A stretch of DNA of 64,000 nt from Oscillospiraceae bacterium (GCA_910574635.1 CAJTCG010000009.1:62001-126000); one strand, 5' to 3'. Counted from the stretch's first letter, positions 49,764 through 58,820 are shown. Numbers and translations: made by a program. The notes: a model not told the origin generated them from the sequence alone.

Positions 49764-51842
49764 TCAGGTCGCCTCCTTTTCCCGCAGGCGGAGAAGATAC
49801 GGACAGTCGTCCCAAGTCACGTTCTCCGGGTCTCCCATCAAATACATCGCCAGCCAGTCGCCCTCCCTGGTCAGGGACACCAGGCCCCGCTCCTTGAAGA
49901 CCGCCAGGGCGAGATACGCCCGCAGAAAGCTCTCGCTTCCCCCGATTCTGGCGGCGATGCTCCGCAGGAAGGGCAGGCGCTCCTTCCGGGCTTTTCCCTG
50001 GCGGAGGAGCTCCGTCAGGGCCTTCCAGCAATCCTGGTACTGGCTGGGGCTGGCCTTCAGCCGGGCCAGCTCCTGCCGGGTCAGGCTCTCTCCCCGCACC
50101 AGGCGGCCCACAAGGGCCTGGGCCGCCGCCTCGCTGCGGCTGGGGCTGAGGGAGGGCCGCACGTCCACCAGCTGCAATTGCAGGGTCGTGTTTCCCCGGA
50201 AGGTGTTGGCCTGGAGGTAGAAAGCGGCATCCACCCGGCTGCCGGGGACGATGCCGCACTCCTCCGCCGTGACGGAGAAGAAGATGGCGTCGAAGCGGCT
50301 GACGCCCTTGCTCAGGCGCAGCTTCAGGTGTTTTCCCTGCCCCACGGGCTGCACGGCCTCCGCCGTGGCCCCCAGCAGGGCGAAGACGGGCCTGGGGTTC
50401 CCCGCGCCGTAAGGCTCCAGCCGCTCCAGCTGCTCGGCCTCCTCCAGGGTCAGCTCCGCGGGGGAGGACACCGCCGCGTCCACCTCCAGAGAGCTCACCG
50501 GCGGTTCCCCTCCGGTGACGGAGCGGACATAGCGGTTCATCCGGGTCCGGAAATCCTCAATGTTGTCCTCCGGGATGGTGAACCCGGCGGCCAGCTCGTG
50601 GCCCCCGAAGCCGTCCAGCAGGTCCGCGCAGGACTCCAGGGCGGCGAAGAGGTTGAAGCCGCCGTAGGACCGGCAGGAGCCCCGCCCCGTGCCGTCCTTC
50701 AGGTGAATCATGAAGCTGGGGCAGGAGTACTTCTCGCTGAGGCGGGAGGCCACGATGCCCACCACGCCCTGGTGCCATTTCTCGCTGGCAAGGACCAGGG
50801 CGCTGCGCTCCTCCTGCCGCAGGGCCTGGATCTGCCGCACCGCGTCCGCGCAGATGGCCTGCTCCACCGCCTGGCGCTCCCGGTTCAGCTCGCAGAGCGC
50901 CCGGGCCAGCTCCTCCGCCCGGGCCAGGTCCCGGGTCTCCAGCAGATCCGCCGCCAGGTCCGCCGCCCCCATGCGCCCGGCGGCGTTGATCCGGGGGGAG
51001 AGGACGAAGCCGATTTGAATGGAGGTGACGGGTTTTTCCTCCAGTCCCGCCTCCCGCAGGAGGGCGCGGACCCCCACAAAGTCTGTGTGGGGCAGGGCCT
51101 CCAGGCCGCAGGCGACAATGGCCCGGTTTTCCCCCTCCATCCGCATCACGTCGGCCACGGTGCCGATGGCGGCCAGGGCGGAATAGCGGGCGAAGAGGGC
51201 GTCCTCCCGGTTCTCGCCCCCCAGGGCCAGCACCAGCTTCAACGCCACGCCGCAGCCCGCCAGGAACTTGAAGGGGTAGGGGCAGTCGGGCCGGTGGGGG
51301 TCCACCACCGCCACGGCGGCGGGCAGCTCCTCTTTGCATTCGTGATGGTCCGTTACCACCACGTCCAGGCCCAGGGAGGCCGCGAAGTCCACTTCCTCGT
51401 TTCCGGTGATGCCGCAGTCCACGGTAATCATCAGCGTGGCCCCCTGGTCCCGCAGGCTCTGGATGGCGGGCTTGGACAGGCCGTAGCCGTCCTCAATCCG
51501 CCGGGGGATATAGCGCAGGCACTTGGCCCCGCAGCTTTTCAGATAGTCCATCAGCAGTACCGTGGAGGTGATGCCGTCCACGTCGTAGTCCCCGAAGACG
51601 GCGATGGTTTCCCCCCCGGCGATGGCCTTTTGGATGCGGGCCACGGCCTTGTCCATGTCCCGCATGAGCATGGGGGAGAGGGTCAGCTTCCGGTCCCGGT
51701 CTAAAAATTCCGCCGCCGTCTCCGGGGAGGCCACGCCTCGGGCCGCCAGCACCAGGGCCATGAGATAGGGGTAGCCCGCCTCCCGCAGGGCGGCTACGTC
51801 CTCTTCCAAGGGGGCACCGATATTCCACTTTTGATACTTCAC
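49764..51842 (-). CDS. recJ: Single-stranded-DNA exonuclease RecJ
   Basis: 692 residues. DHH motifs: VFGDYDVDGITSTVLL (motif I), MITVDCGITG, VVTDHHEC (motif III DHH), GCGVALKLVLAL; DHHA1 with GRGSCRSYGGFNLFAAL and GGHELAAGF; OB fold and a Firmicutes-type C-terminal extension. 5'-3' exonuclease in repair. The start is GTG at 51842: AAAGGAGGG lies 7 nt upstream, and the ATG 12 codons earlier is upstream of that site. Confidence 0.94.
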   Translation of the reverse strand: MKYQKWNIGAPLEEDVAALREAGYPYLMALVLAARGVASPETAAEFLDRDRKLTLSPMLMRDMDKAVARIQKAIAGGETIAVFGDYDVDGITSTVLLMDYLKSCGAKCLRYIPRRIEDGYGLSKPAIQSLRDQGATLMITVDCGITGNEEVDFAASLGLDVVVTDHHECKEELPAAVAVVDPHRPDCPYPFKFLAGCGVALKLVLALGGENREDALFARYSALAAIGTVADVMRMEGENRAIVACGLEALPHTDFVGVRALLREAGLEEKPVTSIQIGFVLSPRINAAGRMGAADLAADLLETRDLARAEELARALCELNRERQAVEQAICADAVRQIQALRQEERSALVLASEKWHQGVVGIVASRLSEKYSCPSFMIHLKDGTGRGSCRSYGGFNLFAALESCADLLDGFGGHELAAGFTIPEDNIEDFRTRMNRYVRSVTGGEPPVSSLEVDAAVSSPAELTLEEAEQLERLEPYGAGNPRPVFALLGATAEAVQPVGQGKHLKLRLSKGVSRFDAIFFSVTAEECGIVPGSRVDAAFYLQANTFRGNTTLQLQLVDVRPSLSPSRSEAAAQALVGRLVRGESLTRQELARLKASPSQYQDCWKALTELLRQGKARKERLPFLRSIAARIGGSESFLRAYLALAVFKERGLVSLTREGDWLAMYLMGDPENVTWDDCPYLLRLREKEAT

Positions 51843-51892
51843 AAGAGCGCCCTCCTTTCCGGTCCGGCGTTCGGACAAAATGTAACTTGTAT

Positions 51893-51921
51893 ATTATAAC
51901 AGAGAACTCCCGGCAGGTAAA
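51893..51921 (-). promoter_or_regulatory. Promoter of recJ-rel operon
   Basis: Reverse strand TTTACC (51921-51916), 17 bp, TATAAT (51898-51893), 50 bp before the GTG start. Confidence 0.75.
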
Positions 51922-51991
51922 GGGAAAATCTCTTGATTCCACTATATTTTTCCCCCGGAAGGAAAAGGCTGGAAAAGTCCGCAAATCGCTC

Positions 51992-52020
51992 TTGCAGTTT
52001 TCGCCGGTTTGTGGGATAAT
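51992..52020 (+). promoter_or_regulatory. Promoter of degV
   Basis: TTGCAG (51992-51997), 17 bp, GATAAT (52015-52020), 88 bp before the GTG at 52109; divergent from the recJ promoter. Confidence 0.55.
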
Positions 52021-52108
52021 GACCGTAATGCCTTTCCGGCATGTCCAATGGCCCGCCCGCCCCGTTTTGGGAACGGCGGCCTCGTTTAAAAAAAGGAGTT
52101 GGGAACAA

Positions 52109-52975
52109 GTGGCCCCTCAAAAGATTGCGCTGCTGACGGATTCCTGCGCGGACCTGTCCCCCCGTCTGGCGGCGGAGAACCACATCTACATCGTCCCCCT
52201 GCGCATTCTCTGCGCCGACGGGGAGTATTCCGACGGCGTGGACATCCACAGCACCGACATCTACCGCCGCCTCAAGGCCGGGGAGCTGCCCCAGACCTCT
52301 CTGCCCTCCGCCGAGAGCGCGGGAGCCGTGCTGGAGGAGATCCGGGGCGCGGGCTATGACGGCGTCATTGCCGTCATGCTCTCCAGCGGCCTCTCCGGTA
52401 CCTACAATTTGATCCGCCTCATCGCCGAGGAGAGCGGGGACGCGTTCCCCATCAAGGTCTTCGACTCCGTCAGCGGCTCCCTGGGACAGGGGCTGACGGT
52501 GCTTCAGCTGGCGGAGGACATCCGAAACGGCATGGACTGGGAAACCCTGGTGGAGCGCCGGACCCCGCAGCTCATCGCGGGCACCTTCCCCTTCTTCTCC
52601 GTGGACACCCTGGAATACCTGATGAAGGGCGGGCGCATCGGCAAGGTCACCGCCACGGCGGGGACCCTGCTTCAAATCAAGCCCATCATCACCTTCGCCC
52701 CCGACGGGCAGCTCCAGTCCATCGCCAAGGTCCGGGGCCGGAATCAGGTCATTGACAAGCTGGTGGCCATGGCCGTGGACCGCTGCGGCGGGCACCGGAA
52801 ATACAACCTGGCCGTGGCCAACGGCGGGGCCCCCGCCGAGATGGAAACCGTCCGGCAGAAGCTCACCGCCGCCCTGCCGGATTATGACCACATCTGGGAT
52901 GGCGAGATCGACGGGACCCTCAGCGTCTACATCGGCGACGGCGTCCTGGGCGCGGCGGTGCAGGTTTTGGACTAA
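52109..52975 (+). CDS. DegV family fatty-acid-binding protein
   Basis: 288 residues. DegV fold: IALLTDSCADLSPRLAAENH, VMLSSGLSGTYNLIRL and FDSVSGSLGQGLTVLQLAE, SVDTLEYLMKGGRIGKVTA. Members bind fatty acids and feed the FakA kinase. Start GTG at 52109 is decided by AAAAAAAGGAG 10 nt upstream; a longer ATG frame has no support. Confidence 0.92.
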   Translation: MAPQKIALLTDSCADLSPRLAAENHIYIVPLRILCADGEYSDGVDIHSTDIYRRLKAGELPQTSLPSAESAGAVLEEIRGAGYDGVIAVMLSSGLSGTYNLIRLIAEESGDAFPIKVFDSVSGSLGQGLTVLQLAEDIRNGMDWETLVERRTPQLIAGTFPFFSVDTLEYLMKGGRIGKVTATAGTLLQIKPIITFAPDGQLQSIAKVRGRNQVIDKLVAMAVDRCGGHRKYNLAVANGGAPAEMETVRQKLTAALPDYDHIWDGEIDGTLSVYIGDGVLGAAVQVLD

Positions 52976-53057
52976 CTTTTCTTGAAAGACTGTAACGACA
53001 CTTGATTTTGCAAAGCAAAATCTTAGTGGAGTACGTCCTCAAAGAGGGAAAGTTAGC
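52973..53057. other. Structured intergenic segment after degV
   Basis: CTAACTTT at the degV stop (52973-52980) can pair with AAAGTTAG (53050-53057), enclosing an inner GATTTTGC/GCAAAATC hairpin (53013-53031). No T-run follows. Possible interspersed repeat or RNA element. Confidence 0.35.
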
Positions 53058-53139
53058 AAAAGAACTTTATCGCGCTCTATAGTCCGGCAATCATCCGGGC
53101 CGAAGCGACGGCAACGCAGTCTATGCTATCTGTAAATAC

Positions 53140-53172
53140 AAGGCCCCCGGCGTACCTTGCGCCGGGGGCCTT
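53140..53172. terminator. Terminator between degV and TPM gene
   Basis: AAGGCCCCCGGCG / CGCCGGGGGCCTT stem with a short loop; TCCTTTATT follows on the forward strand and TGTATTT on the reverse. Serves convergent genes. Confidence 0.85.
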
Positions 53173-53184
53173 CCTTTATTCTGT

Positions 53185-54213
53185 TCAGCGCCTTCCGCCA
53201 AAGCCGCCCCCGCCGGAGCGGCCTCCGCCAAAGCCGCCGCCACGGCCGCCTCCAAAGGAGCCGCCGCCGGTCCGGCCTCCGCCGAAGCCCCCGCCGCGGC
53301 CGAAGGACCCGCCGCCGGTCCGGCCCCCGCCGAAGCCCCCGCCACGGCCGAAGGACCCGCTGCCGGTCCGGCCTCCGCCGCCAAAGCCCCCGCCCCCAAA
53401 GGAGCCGGGACCGGGGCCGAAGGGGCCGCCAAAGGGACCGCCCGGCCCTCTCGGGGGACGGGGAGGTCTGGGCGGGCGGGGCGGACGCCGTCCGTACCAC
53501 CCGGGACCATGCCAGAAGAGGATGGGCCGGAAGACCACCGGCGGCGAGGGCATCCCGCCGTAGCGGCCATACCAGGTGTTGTAGCGCATCCGGTCCATGC
53601 TGCTCAGCACTGCCAGGAGCACCGCCAGAAGGACCACAAGGGGAATCAGGTTCGCCAGCAGGACATACCCGCCGCCGTAATGCTCCGCCGTCCCTTCAAA
53701 GAGACCGTGGACGTGGGCGAACAGGTTCAGGACGGCTCCGTCGTAATCCCCCGCCGTAAAGCCCTCGAAAAGGAAGCTGTTGAGGTAATGGGCCTCTTGG
53801 CCCCCAAAGCGGTCGTAGAACCTGCCGCTGGAAAGCAGGTAGCAGTCCTGGGCTCCGACGCTCATCACCAGGACGGCGTCGTCCTCCGTCAGTTCCAGCT
53901 CACCGGCCCAGTCCCAGGCGGCGCTCTCCAAATTTTCCGGGGCCTCCGCCAGCGTCACCACCGCCAGAATGCTGTTCCCCAGCCGGTCCCAGTTGGCGTT
54001 GTAAAGGCTCAGCCTCTTTTCCGTCTTCGCCGAGAGGATGCCCGCCCGGTCCCGGATGTACTGCTCAAAGGGGGCGGTGGACAGGCTCGTGTCTAAGGGC
54101 ACGCCGTCCGGCTCCGGCGCGGAGGGCTTCCGCGCCTGTCCCAGGGCAATGCCCGTCAAGATGGCCAGAACCATAATTACCGCCGCCACGGAGCGCTTTT
54201 GGAAGAATTTCAT
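53185..54213 (-). CDS. TPM-domain protein with Gly-rich tail
   Basis: 342 residues. N-terminal membrane segment (about 8-26), TPM (DUF477) domain about 50-185 (IRDRAGILSAKTEKRLSLYN, ILAVVTLAEAPE, DDAVLVMSVGAQDCYLLSSG), second membrane segment about 190-208, then a Gly/Arg/Pro-rich tail (about 235-342) of GGGFGGGRTGGGSFGRG repeats. Similar to YgcG-type proteins. Function unknown; the tail DNA (53190-53480) is repetitive. Confidence 0.83.
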   Translation of the reverse strand: MKFFQKRSVAAVIMVLAILTGIALGQARKPSAPEPDGVPLDTSLSTAPFEQYIRDRAGILSAKTEKRLSLYNANWDRLGNSILAVVTLAEAPENLESAAWDWAGELELTEDDAVLVMSVGAQDCYLLSSGRFYDRFGGQEAHYLNSFLFEGFTAGDYDGAVLNLFAHVHGLFEGTAEHYGGGYVLLANLIPLVVLLAVLLAVLSSMDRMRYNTWYGRYGGMPSPPVVFRPILFWHGPGWYGRRPPRPPRPPRPPRGPGGPFGGPFGPGPGSFGGGGFGGGGRTGSGSFGRGGGFGGGRTGGGSFGRGGGFGGGRTGGGSFGGGRGGGFGGGRSGGGGFGGRR

Positions 54214-54217
54214 AGGC

Positions 54218-54454
54218 TCATTCCTCTGTCTTCACCGCCTGGAAGTCCGGCGCGTCCGTCCGGCCCGCCAGGTAGTCGATGGATACTTGGTAATAGTCGG
54301 CAATCGCAACCAGGGCCGCAAGTTTAGGCTCGCTTTCATCCGCCTCATAACATTGATAGCCGCGGAGAGAAAGGCCCAGCAATTCCGCCATTTCTTTTTG
54401 ATAAATTCTGCGGCCTTCACGCAAAGCCTTTAACCGTTCAGCCAATATTTGCAT
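54218..54454 (-). CDS. XRE-family small regulator
   Basis: 78 residues, one HTH_3 domain (ILAERLKALREGRRIYQKEM, LLGLSLRGYQCYEADESEPK, IADYYQVSIDYLAGRTDAPD). AAGAGGTGGCAG precedes the ATG at 54454. It diverges from the small gene at 54528 and lies 4 bp upstream of the TPM gene on the same strand, so it may control either. Confidence 0.83.
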   Translation of the reverse strand: MQILAERLKALREGRRIYQKEMAELLGLSLRGYQCYEADESEPKLAALVAIADYYQVSIDYLAGRTDAPDFQAVKTEE

Positions 54455-54464
54455 CTGCCACCTC

Positions 54465-54494
54465 TTGACAATCAATATTATTGCATGTTAAAAT
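54465..54494 (+). promoter_or_regulatory. Promoter of the 54528 gene
   Basis: TTGACA (54465-54470), 18 bp, TAAAAT (54489-54494). It overlaps the 5' side of the divergent XRE gene, a likely site of its control. Confidence 0.65.
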
Positions 54495-54527
54495 GAAGAA
54501 AAATTACATAAGGGAGGGGAATTATTT

Positions 54528-54776
54528 ATGACCGCGATTATGGAACTGCTGTATGAATACACGCAGGACTACTGCGTCGAGGGCTTTCTGGACCGCCGCG
54601 CCTATGGAACGGCGCAGCTCATGGAAGAGAAAAACCTGACCGCACTGAAAACGGGGCTTTCCAGTGAACGTCTGTCCGCATTGGAACGATACCAGCAGGC
54701 CCAGGAGGACAGCCGTTCCTTGGAGCTGGAAGCCATGTTCCTGGCCGCCTTCTCCGTAGCCCGGGAACTCCGGTAG
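54528..54776 (+). CDS. Small hypothetical protein
   Basis: 82 residues, all-helical (MTAIMELLYEYTQDYCVEGF...LELEAMFLAAFSVARELR). GGGAGGGG lies upstream of the ATG. Paired divergently with an XRE regulator. Not recognised; the same gene form occurs near small HTH regulators in clostridia as I recall, without a known role. Confidence 0.6.
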   Translation: MTAIMELLYEYTQDYCVEGFLDRRAYGTAQLMEEKNLTALKTGLSSERLSALERYQQAQEDSRSLELEAMFLAAFSVARELR

Positions 54777-54809
54777 GCGGACCCACAGGGCCACTCCGTC
54801 GGTAGACGT

Positions 54810-55976
54810 TTATTTGTGCAGCTCCATCAGCTTCGCCCGGAGCTCGCCCTCGATGCGGCCCAGCTCCACCTCGGCTTCCTTCCGCTTCTGCGCGCCCTCC
54901 CGCTGGATGTTCAGCACCTCGTCCAGGGTGGAGATCAGCTGCTGGTTCGTGTGCTGGAGAGTCTCGATGCTCACCACGCTCCGCTCCGCCTCCTTGGCGG
55001 TCTGGATGGTGCCCATTTTCAGCATGTCGGCGTTCTTTTTCAAAAGCTCGTTGGTCATTTCCGTCACGGCGCTCTGGGCGGCGGTGGCCTGGCGGCCGTG
55101 CTCCATCCCCAGGGCCAGGACCATCTGGCTCTTCCACAGGGGAATGGTGTTCACCAGGGAGGACTGGATTTTCTCCACCATCAGCGTGTCGTTGTTCTGG
55201 AGCAGCCGGGTCTGGGGGCCCATCTGGATGGAGATCATCCTCGTCAGCTCCAGGTCGTGGAGCTTCTTTTCAAACCGCTCGCACATCTGCACCAAGTCGT
55301 TGTACCGCTGGGCGTCCTCCTGGGCGCCGGTCTGCTCCGCCTTGGCCCGGAGGGCGGGAAGCTCGTTGGCCTGGACCTCCTGGAGCTTCTTCTTCCCCGC
55401 CAGGATATACATGGTCAGCTCTTTATAGTACTTGAGGTTCAGCTCATACATCTGGTCGAACATGGCCACGTCCTTCATCAGGGTCACCTGATGCTGTTCC
55501 AGCTCCCGGACGATCTTGTCCACGTTGCTTTCGACCTTGGAATATTGGGCCTTCATGACCTCCAGCTTGTTCCCGGCCTTCTTGAACTTGCCGAAGAGGC
55601 CCTTTTTCTCCTCCTCCTCACCAAAGCCCTTCAGCTCCACCACCAGCTCGGAGAGGGACTTGCCCACTTCGCCCAGGTCCTTGGTGCGCACGGAGGCCAG
55701 GGCGCTTTCGGAGAAGCCCGCCACGTTCTTCTGGGCCGCCGCGCCGTATTGGAGAATCAGGTTGGAGTCCATCACGTCGATCTTTTTGGAGAAGTCCTCC
55801 ACGGCCTTTTTCTCCGCCTCGGAGAGCATGGAGTCGTCCAGCTCCACGGGCTTGACCTCCGGCTTTTCCGGCTCCGGGGCGGCGGGGGTGGCGGCGGGCT
55901 CCAGGGTCAGCTCCGGCACGGGAGCCGCGGCGGCGGCGGGGTCCAGGGTCAGCTCGGGAATCATATTGTCACTCAT
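54810..55976 (-). CDS. TelA-like toxic anion resistance protein
   Basis: 388 residues. TelA family: VMDSNLILQYGAAAQKNVAG, VGKSLSELVVELKGF, KAGNKLEVMKAQYSKVESNV, then long coiled coils and QTRLLQNNDTLMVEKIQSSL, VNTIPLWKSQMVLALGMEHG. N-terminal ~60 residues hold two PELTLDPAA/PELTLEPAA repeats. Named for tellurite resistance, though the cellular role is membrane-stress related and unclear. The ATG at 55976 overlaps the small membrane-protein gene by 8 bases. Confidence 0.9.
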   Translation of the reverse strand: MSDNMIPELTLDPAAAAAPVPELTLEPAATPAAPEPEKPEVKPVELDDSMLSEAEKKAVEDFSKKIDVMDSNLILQYGAAAQKNVAGFSESALASVRTKDLGEVGKSLSELVVELKGFGEEEEKKGLFGKFKKAGNKLEVMKAQYSKVESNVDKIVRELEQHQVTLMKDVAMFDQMYELNLKYYKELTMYILAGKKKLQEVQANELPALRAKAEQTGAQEDAQRYNDLVQMCERFEKKLHDLELTRMISIQMGPQTRLLQNNDTLMVEKIQSSLVNTIPLWKSQMVLALGMEHGRQATAAQSAVTEMTNELLKKNADMLKMGTIQTAKEAERSVVSIETLQHTNQQLISTLDEVLNIQREGAQKRKEAEVELGRIEGELRAKLMELHK

Positions 55977-56178
55977 AGTCGTCTTCCTCCACCAGCAGAA
56001 TGTGTTCCTCCTCCTCCCGGATGCCCAGGATGCCATGGAGGACGGAAACGGCCAGCCACACGCAGCCGGTCACCAGGTGCAGGGGCTCCCGCTCCTTCTT
56101 CGCCAGATAGAAGCAGCTTCCGGAGAGCATGCCCTCCAGGATGGAGATAAACAGGTAAACGGGATTTCGGTTTTTCAT
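55969..56178 (-). CDS. Small membrane protein
   Basis: 69 residues with two hydrophobic segments (about 7-25 and 35-51) and an acidic tail (REEEEHILLVEEDDYE). It lies between xpaC and telA genes and overlaps the latter, so it is probably part of that system. Family not known to me. Confidence 0.7.
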   Translation of the reverse strand: MKNRNPVYLFISILEGMLSGSCFYLAKKEREPLHLVTGCVWLAVSVLHGILGIREEEEHILLVEEDDYE

Positions 56179-56214
56179 GACGCTTCCTCCTTATTTATTT
56201 ACATTCCGCGGGGG

Positions 56215-56940
56215 TTATAGCTCCAGCCGGATGTCCGTGCCGTCCTCCTGAACCGGGTCCGCTTTCATCTCCGGTTCCGTCAGGCCCTCCCGGGCAAGCA
56301 GGGTCTCCATCACCTGGATGTCCGTGGAGATATCCAGAGCGTCGGCGCCGTAGAGGGCGTCCAGCTGCTTTTCAAAGGCCCGGACAATGGTTTTCAGCAT
56401 GTCCTCTACCTTTTCCTTGGTGCCGTCGATGTTCTCCCCGGAGACGCCCGCGCCGCTCATGCGGTCGTAGGTGTTGAGAAGCTTCAAGGTGGTGGGCAGG
56501 TAGTAATTCATAAACTGGCGGATCTGGGGCAGCTTGTCCGGGTCGTCCTTCACGGCCTGGAAGATCTTTTCGGACACCTGGCTCAGCCGCACGATGTCGG
56601 CGGAGACGCCGGGGTCGGCGATGCTGTCGTCCAGCCGCTTCATCTCGCTGAGGGCCAGCTTCCCGTCCTTGATCGCCTTGTCCAGCTCCGGGTTTCCGGT
56701 GGAGGGATCCTCCTTGGGCTTTTCGGGGGCCTTTGCCTCCTCTTTTTTCTCCGTCCCGGCGGACCCGGCTGCCGCTCTCCCGCCCTGGCAGATGCCGTTC
56801 ACCAGCAGGAACACCGCCGCCGACACCGCCGCCAGCAGGGCAATGGCCGTATTGGAATACAGGGGCAGGAACAGCCCGCCCAGCAGCCACAGCGCCGCTA
56901 CGGCGTAAAAGGGGGCGGCGGGCTTTCGTTTGGCCGTCAT
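56215..56940 (-). CDS. XpaC-like protein (phosphatase-annotated family)
   Basis: 241 residues: two membrane segments near the N-terminus (about 12-45), a KKEEAKAPEKPKEDP linker, then the XpaC domain (GNPELDKAIKDGKLALSEMK, LSQVSEKIFQAVKDDPDKLP, FMNYYLPTTLKLLNTYDRMS). The annotation 5-bromo-4-chloroindolyl phosphate hydrolysis is historical; XpaC is usually encoded with TelA as here. ATG at 56940 follows GGAGGTCCTTCT. Confidence 0.88.
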   Translation of the reverse strand: MTAKRKPAAPFYAVAALWLLGGLFLPLYSNTAIALLAAVSAAVFLLVNGICQGGRAAAGSAGTEKKEEAKAPEKPKEDPSTGNPELDKAIKDGKLALSEMKRLDDSIADPGVSADIVRLSQVSEKIFQAVKDDPDKLPQIRQFMNYYLPTTLKLLNTYDRMSGAGVSGENIDGTKEKVEDMLKTIVRAFEKQLDALYGADALDISTDIQVMETLLAREGLTEPEMKADPVQEDGTDIRLEL

Positions 56941-57048
56941 AGAAGGACCTCCATTCATGGCGCGTTTCGCAAGTTAGTATATTATATCCCCCAAACGGCC
57001 ATTGGTCAAGCCGGGCGGGCACAAATTCACAGTAAATTCCAAAAAGGC

Positions 57049-57072
57049 GAAAACGCCCCAAGGGGCGTTTTC
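57049..57072 (-). terminator. Terminator after the DUF6512 gene
   Basis: GAAAACGCCCC / GGGGCGTTTTC with a 2-nt centre; on the reverse strand CGTTTTCGCCTTTTTGG follows. It overlaps the last bases of the gene at 57071. Confidence 0.8.
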
Positions 57073-57604
57073 AAGGGATGCCGTACAGTCCCGTCACCGG
57101 GTCCTGCCACAGCGGCAGATGGACCGGGCGGAACGTACACCAGACAAAGCAGAAGGCCAGGCCCCACAAAAGCGCCAGACCCAGAAGCTGCATCCAGCGG
57201 CTGGAGAGCCTTCCCCGGCGGAGCAGGGCGAAATCCAGGGCAAAGGCCGCCAGGTCCGCCGCGAAGAATATGGAGATGTTCACCCAGGTGATGTGATATC
57301 CCAAAATACCGGTGTAGGTATAGAACAGCACGGGAATCAGGGCCGCTCCCGTCAGGGTGCTGAGAGCCCGGACCGCCAGGAGGTTCGGGTAGTTCCGCCC
57401 CAGCAGGCAGACCTGCGCCACGGAGAAGAGAAACAGGGGCACAAAGAGGAGCTTCATGTGCTCCCAGGTGGACTCGTTGACGGCGGAAAACCAGGCCGCC
57501 AGGGCGCTGCCGCCGCTCCACTCGTAGACGAAGTGGAGGAGCGTCCCCAGCGCCCCGGTGAACAAAAAGCCTCCCAGCTCCCAAAAGAACAGCTTCCGCC
57601 TCAT
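57071..57604 (-). CDS. DUF6512-like membrane protein
   Basis: 177 residues, five to six membrane segments (LFFWELGGFLFTGALGTLLH, MKLLFVPLFLFSVAQVCLLG). The segment SAVNESTWEHMKLLF is characteristic of clostridial DUF6512 proteins. Function unknown. Start ATG at 57604 by alignment with that family; stands alone. Confidence 0.78.
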   Translation of the reverse strand: MRRKLFFWELGGFLFTGALGTLLHFVYEWSGGSALAAWFSAVNESTWEHMKLLFVPLFLFSVAQVCLLGRNYPNLLAVRALSTLTGAALIPVLFYTYTGILGYHITWVNISIFFAADLAAFALDFALLRRGRLSSRWMQLLGLALLWGLAFCFVWCTFRPVHLPLWQDPVTGLYGIP

Positions 57605-57680
57605 AGAACCAGCCTCCGCCCGGATGAAGTCGCGGCAATGCCGCCTCTCCATTCTGTGCGGAGGCTGGAAAAATTATGCG

Positions 57681-58016
57681 TCAAACAAATACGCACTGCA
57701 CCAGCACCATGTACAGCGCTGTCCCTCCGGCGATAGAGAGGAGCACATTCCCCTTCCACCGGTGCAGCGCCGTCACGGCCAGGATGGCCAGCAGCTCCGG
57801 CGCGCCATGAGGGGCGGCGGACCAGGCCACGTCCTTCAGGCAGTAGACCACCAGCAGCCCCATGGTCGCCGCCGGCAGGACCTTCCCCAGGTCCGTCACC
57901 CAGGCCGGGGGCTGTTTGTTCTCCGGGAACAGCCAAAAGGGCAGCCAGCGGGTGATCTGGGTCCCGGCGGCTACCGCCAGGATGATCCCCAGGGTCTCGA
58001 ACGGCGTCAGGCGCAT
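57681..58016 (-). CDS. azlD: Branched-chain amino acid transporter subunit AzlD
   Basis: 111 residues, three to four membrane segments, AzlD pattern TQITRWLPFWLFPENKQPPA and LGKVLPAATMGLLVVYCLKD. Works with AzlC in branched-chain amino acid export. Overlaps azlC by 10 bases. Confidence 0.9.
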   Translation of the reverse strand: MRLTPFETLGIILAVAAGTQITRWLPFWLFPENKQPPAWVTDLGKVLPAATMGLLVVYCLKDVAWSAAPHGAPELLAILAVTALHRWKGNVLLSIAGGTALYMVLVQCVFV

Positions 58017-58702
58017 AGCAGCTTCCTCCCTCCCAACAGGACCGCCAGGATCATCACCATGGCGGGGATGACCAGGTTATCCGGCCCAAACACAACCAGG
58101 CTCACGACGGCGCAGGCGACACCCGCGGCCCCGGCGGGGCGGCGCTCCTTTCCCTTCCACTGCTCCAGGAACAGCACCACGAACAGCGCCGTCAGAGCGA
58201 AGTCCAGGCCGGTGGTATCAAACATGATAAAGCTCCCCAGCAGTCCGCCCAGGGCCGTGGCGCCCACCCAATAGCTGTAATCCAGCAGGGAGATACAAAG
58301 GAAGAACTCCCGCCGCCCTACGCCCTCCGGCGGGTCCACGGTGGACACCAGGGAAAAGGTCTTGTCGCTGAGGGTGTAGATCAGGGGAAACCTGGCCCAG
58401 CCCAAGCCCTTGTACCGCTCCAGCATGGACAGGCCGTAAAACATATGCCGGGCATTGACCATCAGCGTCAGGAGGAACGCCTGCAAGGGCCCAAACGCGG
58501 TGACCAGGATGGAGACCGCCGCGTACTGCATGCTGCCGCCGAAGCCGATGGCGCTCATCAGCACGGACCACAGGGGGCCGTAGCCGTTGGCGGCCATCAG
58601 CAGGCCGTAGGCCATGCCGAGGCATAGATATCCGGTCAGGACTGGTATGGTGGCGGGAAAGGCCGCTTGGAACGCCATCCGCCAGCTTCGTTGGTATACC
58701 AT
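58007..58702 (-). CDS. azlC: Branched-chain amino acid transporter subunit AzlC
   Basis: 231 residues, AzlC family: FPATIPVLTGYLCLGMAYGL, MSAIGFGGSMQYAAVSILVT, ARHMFYGLSMLERYKGLGWA, YTLSDKTFSLVSTVDPPEGV. About seven membrane segments. Gene order azlC-azlD conserved. Confidence 0.93.
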   Translation of the reverse strand: MVYQRSWRMAFQAAFPATIPVLTGYLCLGMAYGLLMAANGYGPLWSVLMSAIGFGGSMQYAAVSILVTAFGPLQAFLLTLMVNARHMFYGLSMLERYKGLGWARFPLIYTLSDKTFSLVSTVDPPEGVGRREFFLCISLLDYSYWVGATALGGLLGSFIMFDTTGLDFALTALFVVLFLEQWKGKERRPAGAAGVACAVVSLVVFGPDNLVIPAMVMILAVLLGGRKLLCA

Positions 58703-58820
58703 GGGGAACCCTCCCGCGATTGCGCATGTAATAACCTATTTCCATAATAGGATTTAATGCGGATTATACTCCCTTCGTCCCCGTCTGTCAACCCAAAAAC
58801 AGGCAGGCCCGCCAGAAACC

